This document shows positions 1 through 9,683 of a DNA stretch of 59,171 bases, one piece after another. A program made the translations under genes and the position numbers. This stretch comes from Mariniblastus sp. (GTDB lineage Bacteria > Planctomycetota > Planctomycetia > Pirellulales > Pirellulaceae), in the NCBI GenBank assembly GCA_028823415.1, contig JAPKBL010000021.1, positions 1-59,171 of the forward strand, written 5' to 3'. The notes beneath the pieces were generated by a model that worked only from the letters and a program-made list of their open reading frames with translations, had not been told where the DNA came from and made no database searches. The stretch's first letter is position 1. The number at the start of each line of letters is the position of its first letter.

Positions 1-2278
1 CTTGATCCGCTACTTGTGCGGTTACGGATTGAGACAAGGTCGGTGTTTGCGTGGGCGCTGCTGGGGATGTCTTGGCGGTAGTTGATTCTTGGGAGACCGC
101 GACGCGTTTGGGTTCATCTGAGTCAATTTCGGGAGGCGGAGATACCACGGGAGCGTTTCGCCGCGGGATTTTTCCTTGAAATTTGAGGGACAGCGCTTCG
201 ACAAGATCACCTGGCATGAGATGGGTTAATTCGAGCGGAAAATCCCCCGCCATCAGTTGGCGGCCGGTGGGTGAAATCGAAAGGACGGGTCGATACTTGG
301 TCGTTTCGGTCTGGGCGAGAAAGCCTTGCTGGATTAAGAACTCCATTAGCAAAATGACATCTGCTTGTCTGAGCCCTTTTAGTAAACCGAAAGTGCTCAG
401 TCGCTCGAGACTGAGTTGTTTGATTTTTTTAGAGGTGGACCCTGTGAGCATTTGCGCGATCAACGTTTTGCCAATACGGCCGTGCGTACGTGCGGTACCG
501 CTGAGTGCGACTTGGGCGGAATAAAGACACGCGTCCTCGTCTGAATGTTTGGCCGTCCCGATTTTTAATTGCGGTCGTGTTTGACAGTTGTCGCAGATTC
601 CGCAGAGTTTTCGGTCGGCATCGCCAAAATATTCCAATATTTCAAGTTGCCGGCATCTGCGAGTCGTTGCCAAGCGAATGACACTGTTGAGTTTCTCGTG
701 CTCGGATTTTTGACGCCGAAAAAGTTCAGCAAAATCTATTTTGAGATCGGCAAATTTTCGTTTTCGATTGACAACGTGTATTGCTCGACCACGAAATGGC
801 GGGATGTAATCAATCATCGGGATTTTGCGCAACTGTCGGATGGCACGGTTGACGGCTTCCCATTTCATCTCGAGTCGATCGGCGAGTCGCTGGGGCTGAA
901 ACAGAACACGTTCCCCGCGAAATCCACTGACAATTCGTTCGAGTTCGCGCATCACGTGCCGTTGAGTTCTCGCATCTCGTGGCAACAGATCGATTAAGGT
1001 TGGTAAATCAGAATCAATTTTAATCGCTGCGGAGTTTTGTTTGCTGTCGAGGCGTTCAATCGCCTGAGCTTTTTCAAGCAGGTTTTCACAGGTGGCGATG
1101 CCGGCCGTACCGATACTAAGATCGAGATCGTCTTTGATTTCCTGAAGCGTCGTTTCAATCGGATCTCCGGGTATCGCACAGAGGTACTCGTAAACCTCTT
1201 TCACTGTTTCCTTGGACGGATAGGAGTTATCAATAAAGAACTCCTGAATGAATTTGTCTTGGAATGAGTAAAGCATCAGACATTCCGACGGAAGCCCATC
1301 CCTCCCTGCCCTGCCCGCTTCCTGGTAATAGGCTTCGATACTACCGGGGAGGTTGTAGTGGACGACGAACCGTAGGTCAGATTTATCGATACCCATACCA
1401 AACGCATTGGTCGCGACGATTACCTCAATCTCGCCAGTCATGAATTTCTCTTGGACTGAACGTCGCGTATCAGCTGGAATTCCCGCGTGGTAAAAGGTAA
1501 TGTTCCGCCCAATCTTATCCGCCAAGAGTTCGACCAAGTGTTCGCAGTTCTTGCGAGTGGAAGCGTAAATGATGCCACAACCTTTTCTACTTTTTAAAAA
1601 GCTAACCAACTGGCTGTCTTTTTCAGCATTGCCATTGGGGGCCGAAACCGCCAGCGAAAGGTTGGTTCTGGCGAATCCGGTTACAAAGGTCGCAGGATCC
1701 TTTAGGTGGAGGATTTTCGAAATGTCGTCCGAAACGAGATTGGTGGCTGTGGCCGTTAATGCGACCGTTTGAGGATTGCCAAGGCGTTCTCGAAATCGAC
1801 CTAGGCGGGCATAGTCGGGTCGAAAGTCATGGCCCCATTGGCTGATGCAATGGGCCTCGTCGACCGCAAGTAGCTGGATTTTGATACTTTGAACGGCTCT
1901 CATAAAAGAATTACTGCGAAGTCGTTCGGGAGCGATGTAAACCAGCTTGTATTGGCCGTTGACCATGCCAGAAATTCGCGATTGTTGCTCAGCAGGCGCG
2001 AGCGAACTGTTGATAAACGTTGCCGGGATTTCGGACTCAACGAGCGAATCTACCTGATCTTTCATGAGGGCGATCAGAGGTGAAATCACGATCGTGACAC
2101 CTTCCCTGGCAATGGTGGGAAGTTGGAAGCAAAGACTCTTTCCGCCACCGGTTGGCATGATGCAGAGCGTGTCTTTTCCCGCTAGAATCGCGTCAATCAC
2201 ATGCCGTTGGCCTGGGCGAAAGCTATCGAGCCCAAAATTGCCCAGCCATTTCTCGGGATTGAGCGATGTTTCGTTCAC
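1..2278 (-). CDS. recQ: ATP-dependent DNA helicase RecQ (C-terminus beyond the window)
   Basis: SF2 3'-5' DNA helicase for recombination and stalled-fork repair. Reading the minus strand from a GTG at 2278 gives about 759 codons with no stop before the left edge. The order is classical: FRPGQ motif 0, Walker A MPTGGGKS near residue 40, DEAH-type box (VDEAHCISQWGHDFRPDY), TATA motif, motif V/VI region with QEAGRAGRDG, then the zinc-binding element (RRCRQLEILEYFGD followed by CGICDNC) and a winged-helix RQC region. An HRDC domain, if present, is past the edge; what is left is a polar Pro/Thr/Gln-rich stretch. GTG 2278 is the only start below an in-frame TGA at 2288-2290. All motifs are intact, so I read it as functional. 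Confidence 0.95.
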   Translation of the reverse strand, partial: MNETSLNPEKWLGNFGLDSFRPGQRHVIDAILAGKDTLCIMPTGGGKSLCFQLPTIAREGVTIVISPLIALMKDQVDSLVESEIPATFINSSLAPAEQQSRISGMVNGQYKLVYIAPERLRSNSFMRAVQSIKIQLLAVDEAHCISQWGHDFRPDYARLGRFRERLGNPQTVALTATATNLVSDDISKILHLKDPATFVTGFARTNLSLAVSAPNGNAEKDSQLVSFLKSRKGCGIIYASTRKNCEHLVELLADKIGRNITFYHAGIPADTRRSVQEKFMTGEIEVIVATNAFGMGIDKSDLRFVVHYNLPGSIEAYYQEAGRAGRDGLPSECLMLYSFQDKFIQEFFIDNSYPSKETVKEVYEYLCAIPGDPIETTLQEIKDDLDLSIGTAGIATCENLLEKAQAIERLDSKQNSAAIKIDSDLPTLIDLLPRDARTQRHVMRELERIVSGFRGERVLFQPQRLADRLEMKWEAVNRAIRQLRKIPMIDYIPPFRGRAIHVVNRKRKFADLKIDFAELFRRQKSEHEKLNSVIRLATTRRCRQLEILEYFGDADRKLCGICDNCQTRPQLKIGTAKHSDEDACLYSAQVALSGTARTHGRIGKTLIAQMLTGSTSKKIKQLSLERLSTFGLLKGLRQADVILLMEFLIQQGFLAQTETTKYRPVLSISPTGRQLMAGDFPLELTHLMPGDLVEALSLKFQGKIPRRNAPVVSPPPEIDSDEPKRVAVSQESTTAKTSPAAPTQTPTLSQSVTAQVADQ

Positions 2279-2287
2279 TATTGTTAA

Positions 2288-2470
2288 TCAGGCGGGTTTA
2301 AATCGGTTCGGCGAACGGTAGAACGAAAGAGTATAAACCAAAGCGATCCAGAGAACAGCCATCCAAATCGAGGATTGTTGCTCGTTCCCGGCGTGGGGAG
2401 GGACAAAAGGGGAAGGGCTCGTCAAACCCTTTCCGCGGTTTGTACGTAGGATGTTATTGATTGGGTGCAT
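2288..2470 (-). CDS. Possible small single-pass membrane protein upstream of recQ
   Basis: A 60-codon ORF from ATG 2470 to TGA 2288. Residues 1-34 are polar and Pro-rich; about residues 35-53 form one hydrophobic segment (IWMAVLWIALVYTLSF) followed by a basic tail, like a tail-anchored micropeptide. It lies in the same frame as recQ and stops 9 bases before the recQ GTG, so translation could be coupled. No Shine-Dalgarno site precedes it. No family is recognised. The alternative is a chance ORF in the divergent promoter region between recQ and the ABC ATPase. Confidence 0.35.
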   Translation of the reverse strand: MHPINNILRTNRGKGLTSPSPFVPPHAGNEQQSSIWMAVLWIALVYTLSFYRSPNRFKPA

Positions 2471-2490
2471 TTTTTTTAAAAACAAATTCC

Positions 2491-3246
2491 ATGATATCAA
2501 TTCATAATCTTTCGAAAACATTTTACGCGGGTCGACGGGAAATACGGGCCGCGGATGATGTCTCTTTTGAAGTGGCTCCCGGGGAAGTTTTTGGGCTGCT
2601 TGGGCCTAATGGTGCTGGCAAGACGACAATGATGCGGATGATTCTCGGTTTGCTGAAACCGGATCAGGGTTATGCTGAAATCGCTGGGCATCGGAGTGAT
2701 CGACAACCCGATGAGGTGAAGAGGCAGGTTGGGTTTGTTTCTGCTGCTGCGGGAGTTTACCAGTGGTTGACCGGTCGGGAGATGCTTGGCTTTTTTGGAG
2801 AAATTTACGGCCTGAGTGAGTCTGACGTGGATCTTCGAGTCAAAGAACTATCTTCCATTCTTGATTTAGCTGATTTCATTGATCAAGGTTGTGCCACGCT
2901 TAGTACCGGGCAAAAGCAGCGGTTGAGTCTCGCGCGGGCGCTCATTCACGATCCGCCAGTGATGATTCTAGATGAACCGACTCTTGGTTTGGATGTGATT
3001 GGAAGCCAAGTGATCTTTAACTACATTGACATTCTTCGCGAGCGAGAGAAATCAATCATTTTGTGTACACATCGCCTCGAACAGGCTCAGCGAGTTTGTA
3101 ACCGTTTTGGGTTAATGCATCGCGGCAGAAAAGTACTTACTGGATCGCTTGAGGATTTACAGAAACAAACTGGACGGTCTGACCTCGTCGAGATGTTTAT
3201 TGATTTGATTGAAAACTCTAACGTTGCCCCTGTCCAACAAGTTTGA
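2491..3246 (+). CDS. NatA-like ABC transporter ATP-binding protein
   Basis: ATPase subunit of an ABC-2 type exporter, partner of the permease that starts 7 bases after its stop. Predicted 251 aa. Walker A GPNGAGKTT is at residues 38-46, the signature LSTGQKQRL near 140, Walker B VMILDEPTLGLD near 160, and the H-loop reads LCTHRLEQAQ. The C-terminal EDLQKQTGRSDLVEMFIDLI region is typical of NatA/CcmA-like subunits. An in-frame TTG at 2461 would add ten residues without family support, so ATG 2491 is preferred. The NatA label rests on the adjacent NatB-like permease; the substrate cannot be read from sequence. Confidence 0.92.
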   Translation: MISIHNLSKTFYAGRREIRAADDVSFEVAPGEVFGLLGPNGAGKTTMMRMILGLLKPDQGYAEIAGHRSDRQPDEVKRQVGFVSAAAGVYQWLTGREMLGFFGEIYGLSESDVDLRVKELSSILDLADFIDQGCATLSTGQKQRLSLARALIHDPPVMILDEPTLGLDVIGSQVIFNYIDILREREKSIILCTHRLEQAQRVCNRFGLMHRGRKVLTGSLEDLQKQTGRSDLVEMFIDLIENSNVAPVQQV

Positions 3247-3253
3247 TTCGACA

Positions 3254-5602
3254 ATGTCGCACAACGATCCTCCAAATCCTTATGCTCAATCAAAGAAATC
3301 GCCGCGGACGCGATTCAGGCTCACTCGGCTTGCGCAAAAAGAACTGAAAGAGACGTTGAGGGATCGTCGAACCATCGTAACGTTAGTCCTAATGCCGCTC
3401 TTGGTCTATCCAACGCTAAGTTTAATTTTCAAAACGTTTCTTCTCTCTAATGCCGCGTTATTTTCGGGAGGTGAAGCCCCAGAGATTCGAGTGGTTTATT
3501 CTGGCAACGTGTCGAGGGCAGAAGCGGATTTTGTTTTCTTGCAGATAGGCGAGAGAATTAAATTTATGGATGACAAAGCGGCTAAGAAAGAGGGAGCCCT
3601 ACTACAATTAGACGACCCGAACGGGACTGAGAATTCGCAATCGATGGGCAGCGGTTTGAGAATCAGCGGTTTACAGCCCGAGGAGTTTAGCGAAGGCTTT
3701 CCACCGTGGTACCGGATGAAATGGCAGTTCATTTCTGAGGACGCAGACCCTTCGTTGATCGACTACGTCGAAGCTGGTGAAGCCGACTTGGGAATCATCT
3801 TTGAGCTGAACGATCCAACTAGGAAGAGGCTCGGTGATTTCACCGTTGTCTCGCGGCAGGACGCTTTTTCATTGGCGACTGCTGATCATTTGGCGGAACA
3901 GCTGGAAAAGGCAAACTTAGCTTACAGGGAAGTCAGACTACGGATGGCGGGGATTTCAACGGAACCCGTTGTGGATGTCGATCGCCAGTTAATTGGGCCG
4001 GCCGTCGAGCAAACGTCGTCTTCGGCGTTCCCCTTAGCCTCTCTGGTTCCGCTGATTCTCGTTTTGATGACGATCACGGGTGCGGTTTACCCTGCAATTG
4101 ATCTGACTGCTGGCGAACGCGAGCGAGGTACTTTAGAAACTCTCATGGCGGCGCCTATCCCCCGAGTCGGGATTTTGGTTGCCAAGTTTATCGCTGTGCT
4201 GACGGTCGCGATTTTTACGGCACTGTTAAACCTCATCGGTATGTTTGTGACGATTTGGGTTTTCCAATTGGATCAACAATTTGGCGGGGGCATTTTCGAT
4301 TTCCGAGTGATGGTTCAGATTTTCTTGTTACTCATTCTTTTTGGCGCGTTCTTCTCTGCGTTACTTTTAGCCGTTACGAGTTTTGCAAAGAGCTTTAAAG
4401 AAGCGCAGGTATATTTGATCCCAATTATTATCCTCTCACTCGGGCCAGGTTTGATGGCAATGGCGCCTGGGATGTCACTTGACGGAGTCAATGCGGTCGT
4501 CCCGATGGTCAATATTCTGTTGTTGGCTCGCGATGTTATTAATAACGAAGTAATCCTTGTGCCTTCGTTTGTCGCAGTTATTTCGACTCTGTTGTACACC
4601 TATTTTGCGATTTGCCTCGCCGCTCGGATTTTTGGATCTGATTCGATTCTCTATTCCGGTGACGGTAGTTTAGCTGAAATGTTTCAACGTCCGATGCGAG
4701 CCAATGTTGTGGTTCCCTTGATGGCGACTTTGTTTTGCCTCGTGATGCTGTTCCCATTGAATTTTCTTTCGATTGGTTTCCTGGGGAGGATGCCTGCGGA
4801 GACAACGGCTGAATTGAGCCTCCGTTATCTGATGATGGGGGTGTTTACATTCCTGGCATTTATGGTTCTGCCCGCTTTGGTGGCGCGGCATCAACACACA
4901 CCCCTCATGAGTGGTTTTGGTTTAAGGCGACCGAGAGTTGTTTTTCTATTGGCTGCAGTGTTACTGGGAATTAGCCTTTGGCCCCTCGTCATGACCATGA
5001 CAGAGGGGTGGCACGTCGTTTATGGTTTTTTATTCGGAAGTGAGAAACAGGATCAGTGGCATGCCAAGTTAATTGAAACGACATCGGAACAAGTGGCGAG
5101 GATTCGGATGGTCTCCCCCTTGGTGATCGTGTTTGCGTTTTCGGTTATCCCGGCATTTTGCGAAGAGTGGTTTTTCAGGGGAATGTTACTGCGATCGCTT
5201 TTGAAGTGGAATTCCGTCTGGAAGTCGATTTTAATTTCAGCAATGGTGTTCGGTTCATTTCATGTTCTATCTAACAGTGTGATTGCGCTCGACCGACTGC
5301 TCCCCTCAACGCTGATCGGCGTGATGCTCGGTTATTTAGCGTACAAATCGGACTCGATATGGCCGGGAGTGATTTTGCATTCGCTAAACAATGGGATTGT
5401 CGTCTTTCTCGCCTATTATCAGCCCACGTTGAGCAGTTACGCTTGGTTTCCTGGTGAAGAAGAGTCAATTCCGAGGCTGTGGGTAGTGGCGGGGTTTGTC
5501 GTGGCAGCAACTGGGATCATTCTGGTTCGTTATTCGATGAGGGCTTCGGCATTGCCAGAGAATTCCTCGAATGCGACACTTACGAACGGCGATGTTCTGT
5601 GA
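3254..5602 (+). CDS. ABC-2 (NatB-like) permease fused to CPBP intramembrane protease
   Basis: A 783-residue membrane protein with two parts. Residues about 25-480 are an ABC-2 permease of the NatB/YhaP kind: an N-terminal TM segment after LKETLRDRRTIVTLVLMPLL, a large extracytoplasmic domain, then several TM segments with the ERERGTLETLMAAPI loop typical of ABC-2 permeases. Residues about 490-770 are a CPBP (Rce1/Abi-like) protease with all three motifs: EExxxR as E637-E638-x3-R642, FxxxH near 666-670, and HxxxN from H709. It is co-transcribed with the ATPase. ATG 3254 is chosen; a TTG at 3209 would overlap the ATPase gene by 38 bases. The protease motifs look catalytically competent. Whether the protease acts on the exported substrate is unknown. 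Confidence 0.9.
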   Translation: MSHNDPPNPYAQSKKSPRTRFRLTRLAQKELKETLRDRRTIVTLVLMPLLVYPTLSLIFKTFLLSNAALFSGGEAPEIRVVYSGNVSRAEADFVFLQIGERIKFMDDKAAKKEGALLQLDDPNGTENSQSMGSGLRISGLQPEEFSEGFPPWYRMKWQFISEDADPSLIDYVEAGEADLGIIFELNDPTRKRLGDFTVVSRQDAFSLATADHLAEQLEKANLAYREVRLRMAGISTEPVVDVDRQLIGPAVEQTSSSAFPLASLVPLILVLMTITGAVYPAIDLTAGERERGTLETLMAAPIPRVGILVAKFIAVLTVAIFTALLNLIGMFVTIWVFQLDQQFGGGIFDFRVMVQIFLLLILFGAFFSALLLAVTSFAKSFKEAQVYLIPIIILSLGPGLMAMAPGMSLDGVNAVVPMVNILLLARDVINNEVILVPSFVAVISTLLYTYFAICLAARIFGSDSILYSGDGSLAEMFQRPMRANVVVPLMATLFCLVMLFPLNFLSIGFLGRMPAETTAELSLRYLMMGVFTFLAFMVLPALVARHQHTPLMSGFGLRRPRVVFLLAAVLLGISLWPLVMTMTEGWHVVYGFLFGSEKQDQWHAKLIETTSEQVARIRMVSPLVIVFAFSVIPAFCEEWFFRGMLLRSLLKWNSVWKSILISAMVFGSFHVLSNSVIALDRLLPSTLIGVMLGYLAYKSDSIWPGVILHSLNNGIVVFLAYYQPTLSSYAWFPGEEESIPRLWVVAGFVVAATGIILVRYSMRASALPENSSNATLTNGDVL

Positions 5603-5657
5603 ATTGAGTAGTATCCGGCCAAACAATTTAGCGCAAAGCAGCGCAAAGCGAGTTGTC

Positions 5658-8600
5658 ATGAAGAGGTTACTGGTTTTTGCAATTGCTCTGTGCTTGCCTC
5701 ACTTGAACGAAGGGGGGCAGCAGGCAAGCCGGCTTCTCGCACAGGAGGCGAATGGAATTGACGTGGGCGATAGGTTCGAGATCACCCAAGTGGCGACCGA
5801 CAAAATCGCAAGTAACATTTTCTGTATGGCCGTCGACCCTCAAGGCCGCGTGTTCGTGTCCGGCCCCGGTTACATTAAAGTTTTGGTGGATTCCGATGGA
5901 GATGGTGTTTTTGAAAATGCCACATTGTTTTCTGATCGTTTAAAGTCCGGCGCACAGGGGATGGCGTTTGATCAGACTGAATTGCTGTGCACGGGAGATG
6001 GCGGTGTATGGAAATTCTCAGATGTTGATCGAGATGGCGTTGCCGACGGTCCTCCCAAGAAAATGTTGGCGATTAAAACAGGCGGTGAACATGATGCGCA
6101 CGCGATTCGAAAAGGCCCGAGTGGTTGGTGGTACCTGATTGCAGGGAACGGTACTCCCATTTCTCCAGATTATAATTCACTGCTCAGCACGCCGGTCAAA
6201 GAACCAAGAGCTGGGTTCTTGATGAGGATAAGTCCCGACTGGAGCAAAAAAGAGATTTTCGCTCATGGATTTCGGAATGCTTACGATTTCGATTTTGCAA
6301 GCGACGGAAGTATATTCGTTTTCGACAGTGATGGGGAACGCGATATTTCGCTGCCGTTGTATCGCCCAACTCGCGTCTTTCAAATTCATGCCGGGGACGA
6401 TGCCGGTTGGGTTTCGGCGGGTTGGAAGCGTCCGGCTTATTTTTTTGATATGCCCAAGGTCGTTGACTCTCTAGGTCGAGGAAGTCCAACAGGGGTTAAA
6501 GTAGCGAAACCCAAAAGATCGACCGATGGAACGGCGGCTCAATTTAACGCTGACGCAATTTTTGTCGCAGACTGGACGTTTGGTCGTATTTTGGTTTCAT
6601 CGATCGCCGTACGTTTTGGAGTTCGTTCTTCTTTCAGAGATTTCGCAGTGGCAAAGGGACAGACTGGATTTGCTGTAACTGATCTCGATTTTGATTCTTC
6701 TGGCGACCTCTTGATAAGTGTTGGTGGGCGAGGAACGGAGGGTGGTGTTTACCGAGTGGCTCCGCGATCCCGTGTTATTACCCTTTTTCGAGGAGATCGG
6801 GCGGAGAAAGAACTTGCCTCGATTCCGCGTGAGGTTTTGCTAAGTAGGTGGATGAAGTCAGAGATGGATTATTGTTCGTGTGAAGTGCTGTTACGTTCTT
6901 TGGCAGGTTGGAGTGAAGCCAATTTGCGGAATCAATTTGATGAGCAACAAATTCAGCGGCTCAGTGATTATCTTAATAAGAGCATTTTAGGAATGAATGC
7001 TTCGAATGCGGCTTTGTGGATGAGGATTTTTTCAGAATGGAGCGAGGAGACGATTCCCTTTGTAGAAACTTGGCCCGTTTCTATCAAACTCGCATGCCGA
7101 GTCTCAAGGCAGGACGTCAGCGGAAAAAAGCAGTTCCAAATTCTAACTGATATTGTAGAAGCACTGGAACAGGAAAAGGACCCACTCTTCTTGATCCGTT
7201 TAGGACAACTAGTATTTGGGGGCTGTGGTGGAGATAACGCAAAAGCAATGTTTGCTGGGTACACGCCGAGATCGCCATTGCAGATCGACGGTGTTGGGGG
7301 ACATGAAATTGCCAATCAACTTGGAGCATTGCTGGAATTATACCGAGCCGGAGACTTGGCCGACCAAGAGTTCATCAATGTGGAAATCGGTCGCCTGGCG
7401 GCTTTGATAGGGGTTGGCACGCGTGATCTGTTTGCCCAAATTTCGGTGGAGTTGAACCAGCCCAATATTTCAGTCGAGAACCGTATTCACTGGATGAACT
7501 GTGTGGCAATACTTGCTAACAAGGACGATGGTTCGACGAGTGAGGATCGGTTGGTCATCGCGCGATCACTGGCGGGAATTACCGAACAAGTTCGTATTCA
7601 AAAATTGGCTACCGACCGTAACTTTGAGCCTCGTTTGAAAACTCTATCTCGAAAATTGAGAAAGGCTTGGGGCGAAGGATTTGAGCTTGAATTGGCGAAT
7701 CAATTAACGGGAGTAGGCGAGCAACTGTTTTTCGTAAGTGATTTTGGGCCAAAAGCCAAGCAAGCCGTGGTTGCGCGGGTGCTAAGCTGGGTTGAATCCA
7801 ATCCTCAAGAGGTTGTTTCATCGCATTTGAAATTACTGGGTAGTGATAATTCAGCCGATTGCTTTTCGGTGATACGAGGGTTTTCCAACCGGAGAGACTT
7901 GCGTCCGGTCGTCATTTCAAATTTGATAGGTTCGCCGCAAATTTCTGACCGCGATTTATTTATAGCCGGCTTATCGTCTGCAGAGTTATTAACGGTAAAA
8001 AATTCCGCGATTGGTTTACGTCGGATACAGGAACCCGTCGGAGCGGGGGCGATGCTCGCTGCTTTGCGGGCTCTACAGCGAATGACTTGGGACAAGTCGA
8101 CGGTCTCGGTTCGCGATCAATTGATGATGTTCCTAGAGAGTGAAACTCGGCAAGACTTCGGATATCGTCCTAAGGCAAGTGGAACGCCTCAGGAAGCGGT
8201 GTTGGTGAACGCTTCCAATTGGATTCAAACGCATTACCCAAATGAGTTCGCCGAAAATCAAAACAAATATGAACCTGGCAAACGCGGGTTAGTTGACCGA
8301 TTGGCGTCGGTTGATTGGAATCAAGGGGATTCGACGCGAGGTGCAAAAGTCTACCAAGCTCTGCAATGTGCGCGATGCCATGATGCGGGAAGTCGACTTG
8401 GGCCTCGACTCGAGGGGCTTGGGAAACGGTTTAGTCGGGATGACTTATTCCGGGCGATTGTCTATCCGAGTGAGCAAGTTCCTCAACGATATCGAGCGGT
8501 GGCAATCGAGACCGTTGAAGGTCAATTCTATCAGGGAGCGATGGTTTATGAATCGGTCGATGGAATAACGCTACAGCAGACCGATGGGAAGACGGTCCGC

Positions 8601-8720
8601 ATCAACCGCGATCAGATCGAATCACAAACACATTCATCGACATCCCTGATGCCCGAAGGCTTGTTGGATCAAGCTACCGATTTGGAACTAGCCGATTTGA
8701 ATGCGTATCTCGCGCGGTAA
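5658..8720 (+). CDS. Secreted PVC-type beta-propeller protein with C-terminal cytochrome c domain
   Basis: Predicted 1020 aa. The start at ATG 5658 gives a signal peptide (MKRLLVFAIALCL); an upstream in-frame start at 5571 would bury it. Residues about 35-380 are a sugar-dehydrogenase-like beta-propeller (MAVDPQGRVFVSG, DSDGDGVFENA, HGFRNAYDFDF, FDSDGERD). The middle is helical and low in motifs. The C-terminus is the planctomycete haem-binding domain: CARCH at residues 904-908, GPRLEGLGKRFSRDDL, then MPEGLLD and LNAYL. The fold implies oxidation of a soluble or polymeric substrate in the periplasm with electrons passed to the haem. It follows the ABC genes by 55 bases on the same strand; co-transcription is possible but unproven. 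Confidence 0.88.
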   Translation: MKRLLVFAIALCLPHLNEGGQQASRLLAQEANGIDVGDRFEITQVATDKIASNIFCMAVDPQGRVFVSGPGYIKVLVDSDGDGVFENATLFSDRLKSGAQGMAFDQTELLCTGDGGVWKFSDVDRDGVADGPPKKMLAIKTGGEHDAHAIRKGPSGWWYLIAGNGTPISPDYNSLLSTPVKEPRAGFLMRISPDWSKKEIFAHGFRNAYDFDFASDGSIFVFDSDGERDISLPLYRPTRVFQIHAGDDAGWVSAGWKRPAYFFDMPKVVDSLGRGSPTGVKVAKPKRSTDGTAAQFNADAIFVADWTFGRILVSSIAVRFGVRSSFRDFAVAKGQTGFAVTDLDFDSSGDLLISVGGRGTEGGVYRVAPRSRVITLFRGDRAEKELASIPREVLLSRWMKSEMDYCSCEVLLRSLAGWSEANLRNQFDEQQIQRLSDYLNKSILGMNASNAALWMRIFSEWSEETIPFVETWPVSIKLACRVSRQDVSGKKQFQILTDIVEALEQEKDPLFLIRLGQLVFGGCGGDNAKAMFAGYTPRSPLQIDGVGGHEIANQLGALLELYRAGDLADQEFINVEIGRLAALIGVGTRDLFAQISVELNQPNISVENRIHWMNCVAILANKDDGSTSEDRLVIARSLAGITEQVRIQKLATDRNFEPRLKTLSRKLRKAWGEGFELELANQLTGVGEQLFFVSDFGPKAKQAVVARVLSWVESNPQEVVSSHLKLLGSDNSADCFSVIRGFSNRRDLRPVVISNLIGSPQISDRDLFIAGLSSAELLTVKNSAIGLRRIQEPVGAGAMLAALRALQRMTWDKSTVSVRDQLMMFLESETRQDFGYRPKASGTPQEAVLVNASNWIQTHYPNEFAENQNKYEPGKRGLVDRLASVDWNQGDSTRGAKVYQALQCARCHDAGSRLGPRLEGLGKRFSRDDLFRAIVYPSEQVPQRYRAVAIETVEGQFYQGAMVYESVDGITLQQTDGKTVRINRDQIESQTHSSTSLMPEGLLDQATDLELADLNAYLAR

Positions 8721-8745
8721 GACGGGAAGGCCAATTTGTACTTTT

Positions 8746-9021
8746 CTAAAGTTGCGCTGGTTGGGTGGGAGCCAGGAGCCAAGGCAGTATGATCAAACAC
8801 AGTCCCGCGATTAGCAGGCACGTTCCGACGAAGCCTACGAAAATTCTCGCTCGCGCTTTTCTTTGATTTGCGGCGATCGCTTTAACAACCGACAATTGAA
8901 AGCACCAACCGCGCTGACGAAGGCTCATAAGCAAAAAAATGACACCAAATATCGTGGCTACGAGTCCCACAAAAAGATCACGGATTTCGATTTTCGTATT
9001 CTCCCTAAGTCTGCGTGCCAA
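8746..9021 (-). CDS. Small two-TM membrane protein, unknown function
   Basis: A 91-codon ORF with a TTG start at 9021 and stop at 8746. It contains two clear hydrophobic segments, about residues 15-33 (DLFVGLVATIFGVIFLLMSL) and 62-83 (FVGFVGTCLLIAGLCLIILPW), joined by a basic loop (KAIAANQRKARARI). The first segment requires the TTG start because the next Met lies inside it. Its stop faces the stop of the cytochrome gene on the other strand. No family is recognised. Two well-spaced TM segments with a basic loop argue for a real gene; the poor start and lack of a ribosome site argue for caution. Confidence 0.5.
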   Translation of the reverse strand: MARRLRENTKIEIRDLFVGLVATIFGVIFLLMSLRQRGWCFQLSVVKAIAANQRKARARIFVGFVGTCLLIAGLCLIILPWLLAPTQPAQL

Positions 9022-9172
9022 AAATGTTGAATATTGATTTAAGGTTTGTCGTCAATGATAACTTCCCGATTCCTGATTATGGAAGTTGTGGAAGGTTAAC
9101 TTCGGCTGGTAATTAAATTTGGCTGAAGATTAAACAACCTTCAAAGTGTAGCAGGCGTCGATTAGGTAGTGT

Positions 9173-9212
9173 AAAAAAAAGACACGAACCAAAATTGGCT
9201 CGTGTCTTTAGT
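9173..9212 (-). terminator. Rho-independent terminator of the Cys-rich protein gene
   Basis: On the minus strand a stem AAGACACGA / TCGTGTCTT, extended by an internal pairing around AATTTTGG, is followed by eight T residues. It lies about 53 bases after the stop of the gene at 9266-9661, so that gene is probably monocistronic. Confidence 0.85.
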
Positions 9213-9265
9213 TTTGTAGTAATCGTCAGTTCGGCCCAGGTGGTCAGCCGAAGACGTATTTTAAC

Positions 9266-9661
9266 CTAGCCAGCTGGAGCTGGCTCTGGAGTCATCTCAG
9301 CAGCTGCAGCGTCTCCACAACAAGGGTTTGGCTTGCAGCACTTGCGGCTGGGCATCATTCCCTTAAGTTTTGACAAGCAATTTCGCTTGCAAGGATCAAC
9401 AGCAACTTCAACGATGCTTGGACGGCATCGAGTAACGCACTCTTTTGTGCGTGTAAGCTTACGCTTTGTGCAACCGCACTCATCAGTAACACACTCAAAC
9501 TTCAGACGGCAAACTTCCTTTTGAACCTGAACCATAACAATTTTCTTGCGGGTCTTTGCGCAAGGATCTTTCTCAGCGCAACCACCGCAATCTTGAGCGG
9601 CAGCCATCATTGGGAAACACATAGCCATACACATGATGGCAGAAAAAGCAAACTTAAACAT
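9266..9661 (-). CDS. Small secreted cysteine-rich protein
   Basis: 131 aa. Residues 1-22 form a signal peptide ending AAAQ. The mature part of about 109 residues holds 15 cysteines, in patterns such as CGGC, CVTDECGC, CVTRC and a late CC-x4-CC, with many Lys and Arg and a Pro/Ala/Glu-rich end. ATG 9661 has a GAGG ribosome site. The gene stands alone with its own terminator. Cys-rich exported proteins are known from planctomycete envelopes, which suggests a disulfide-linked wall role, but no named domain is recognised. Metal binding is the main alternative. The upstream region carries two palindromes. Confidence 0.8.
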   Translation of the reverse strand: MFKFAFSAIMCMAMCFPMMAAAQDCGGCAEKDPCAKTRKKIVMVQVQKEVCRLKFECVTDECGCTKRKLTRTKECVTRCRPSIVEVAVDPCKRNCLSKLKGMMPSRKCCKPNPCCGDAAAAEMTPEPAPAG

Positions 9662-9683
9662 AGTAACCTCATTTGTTTTGAAC

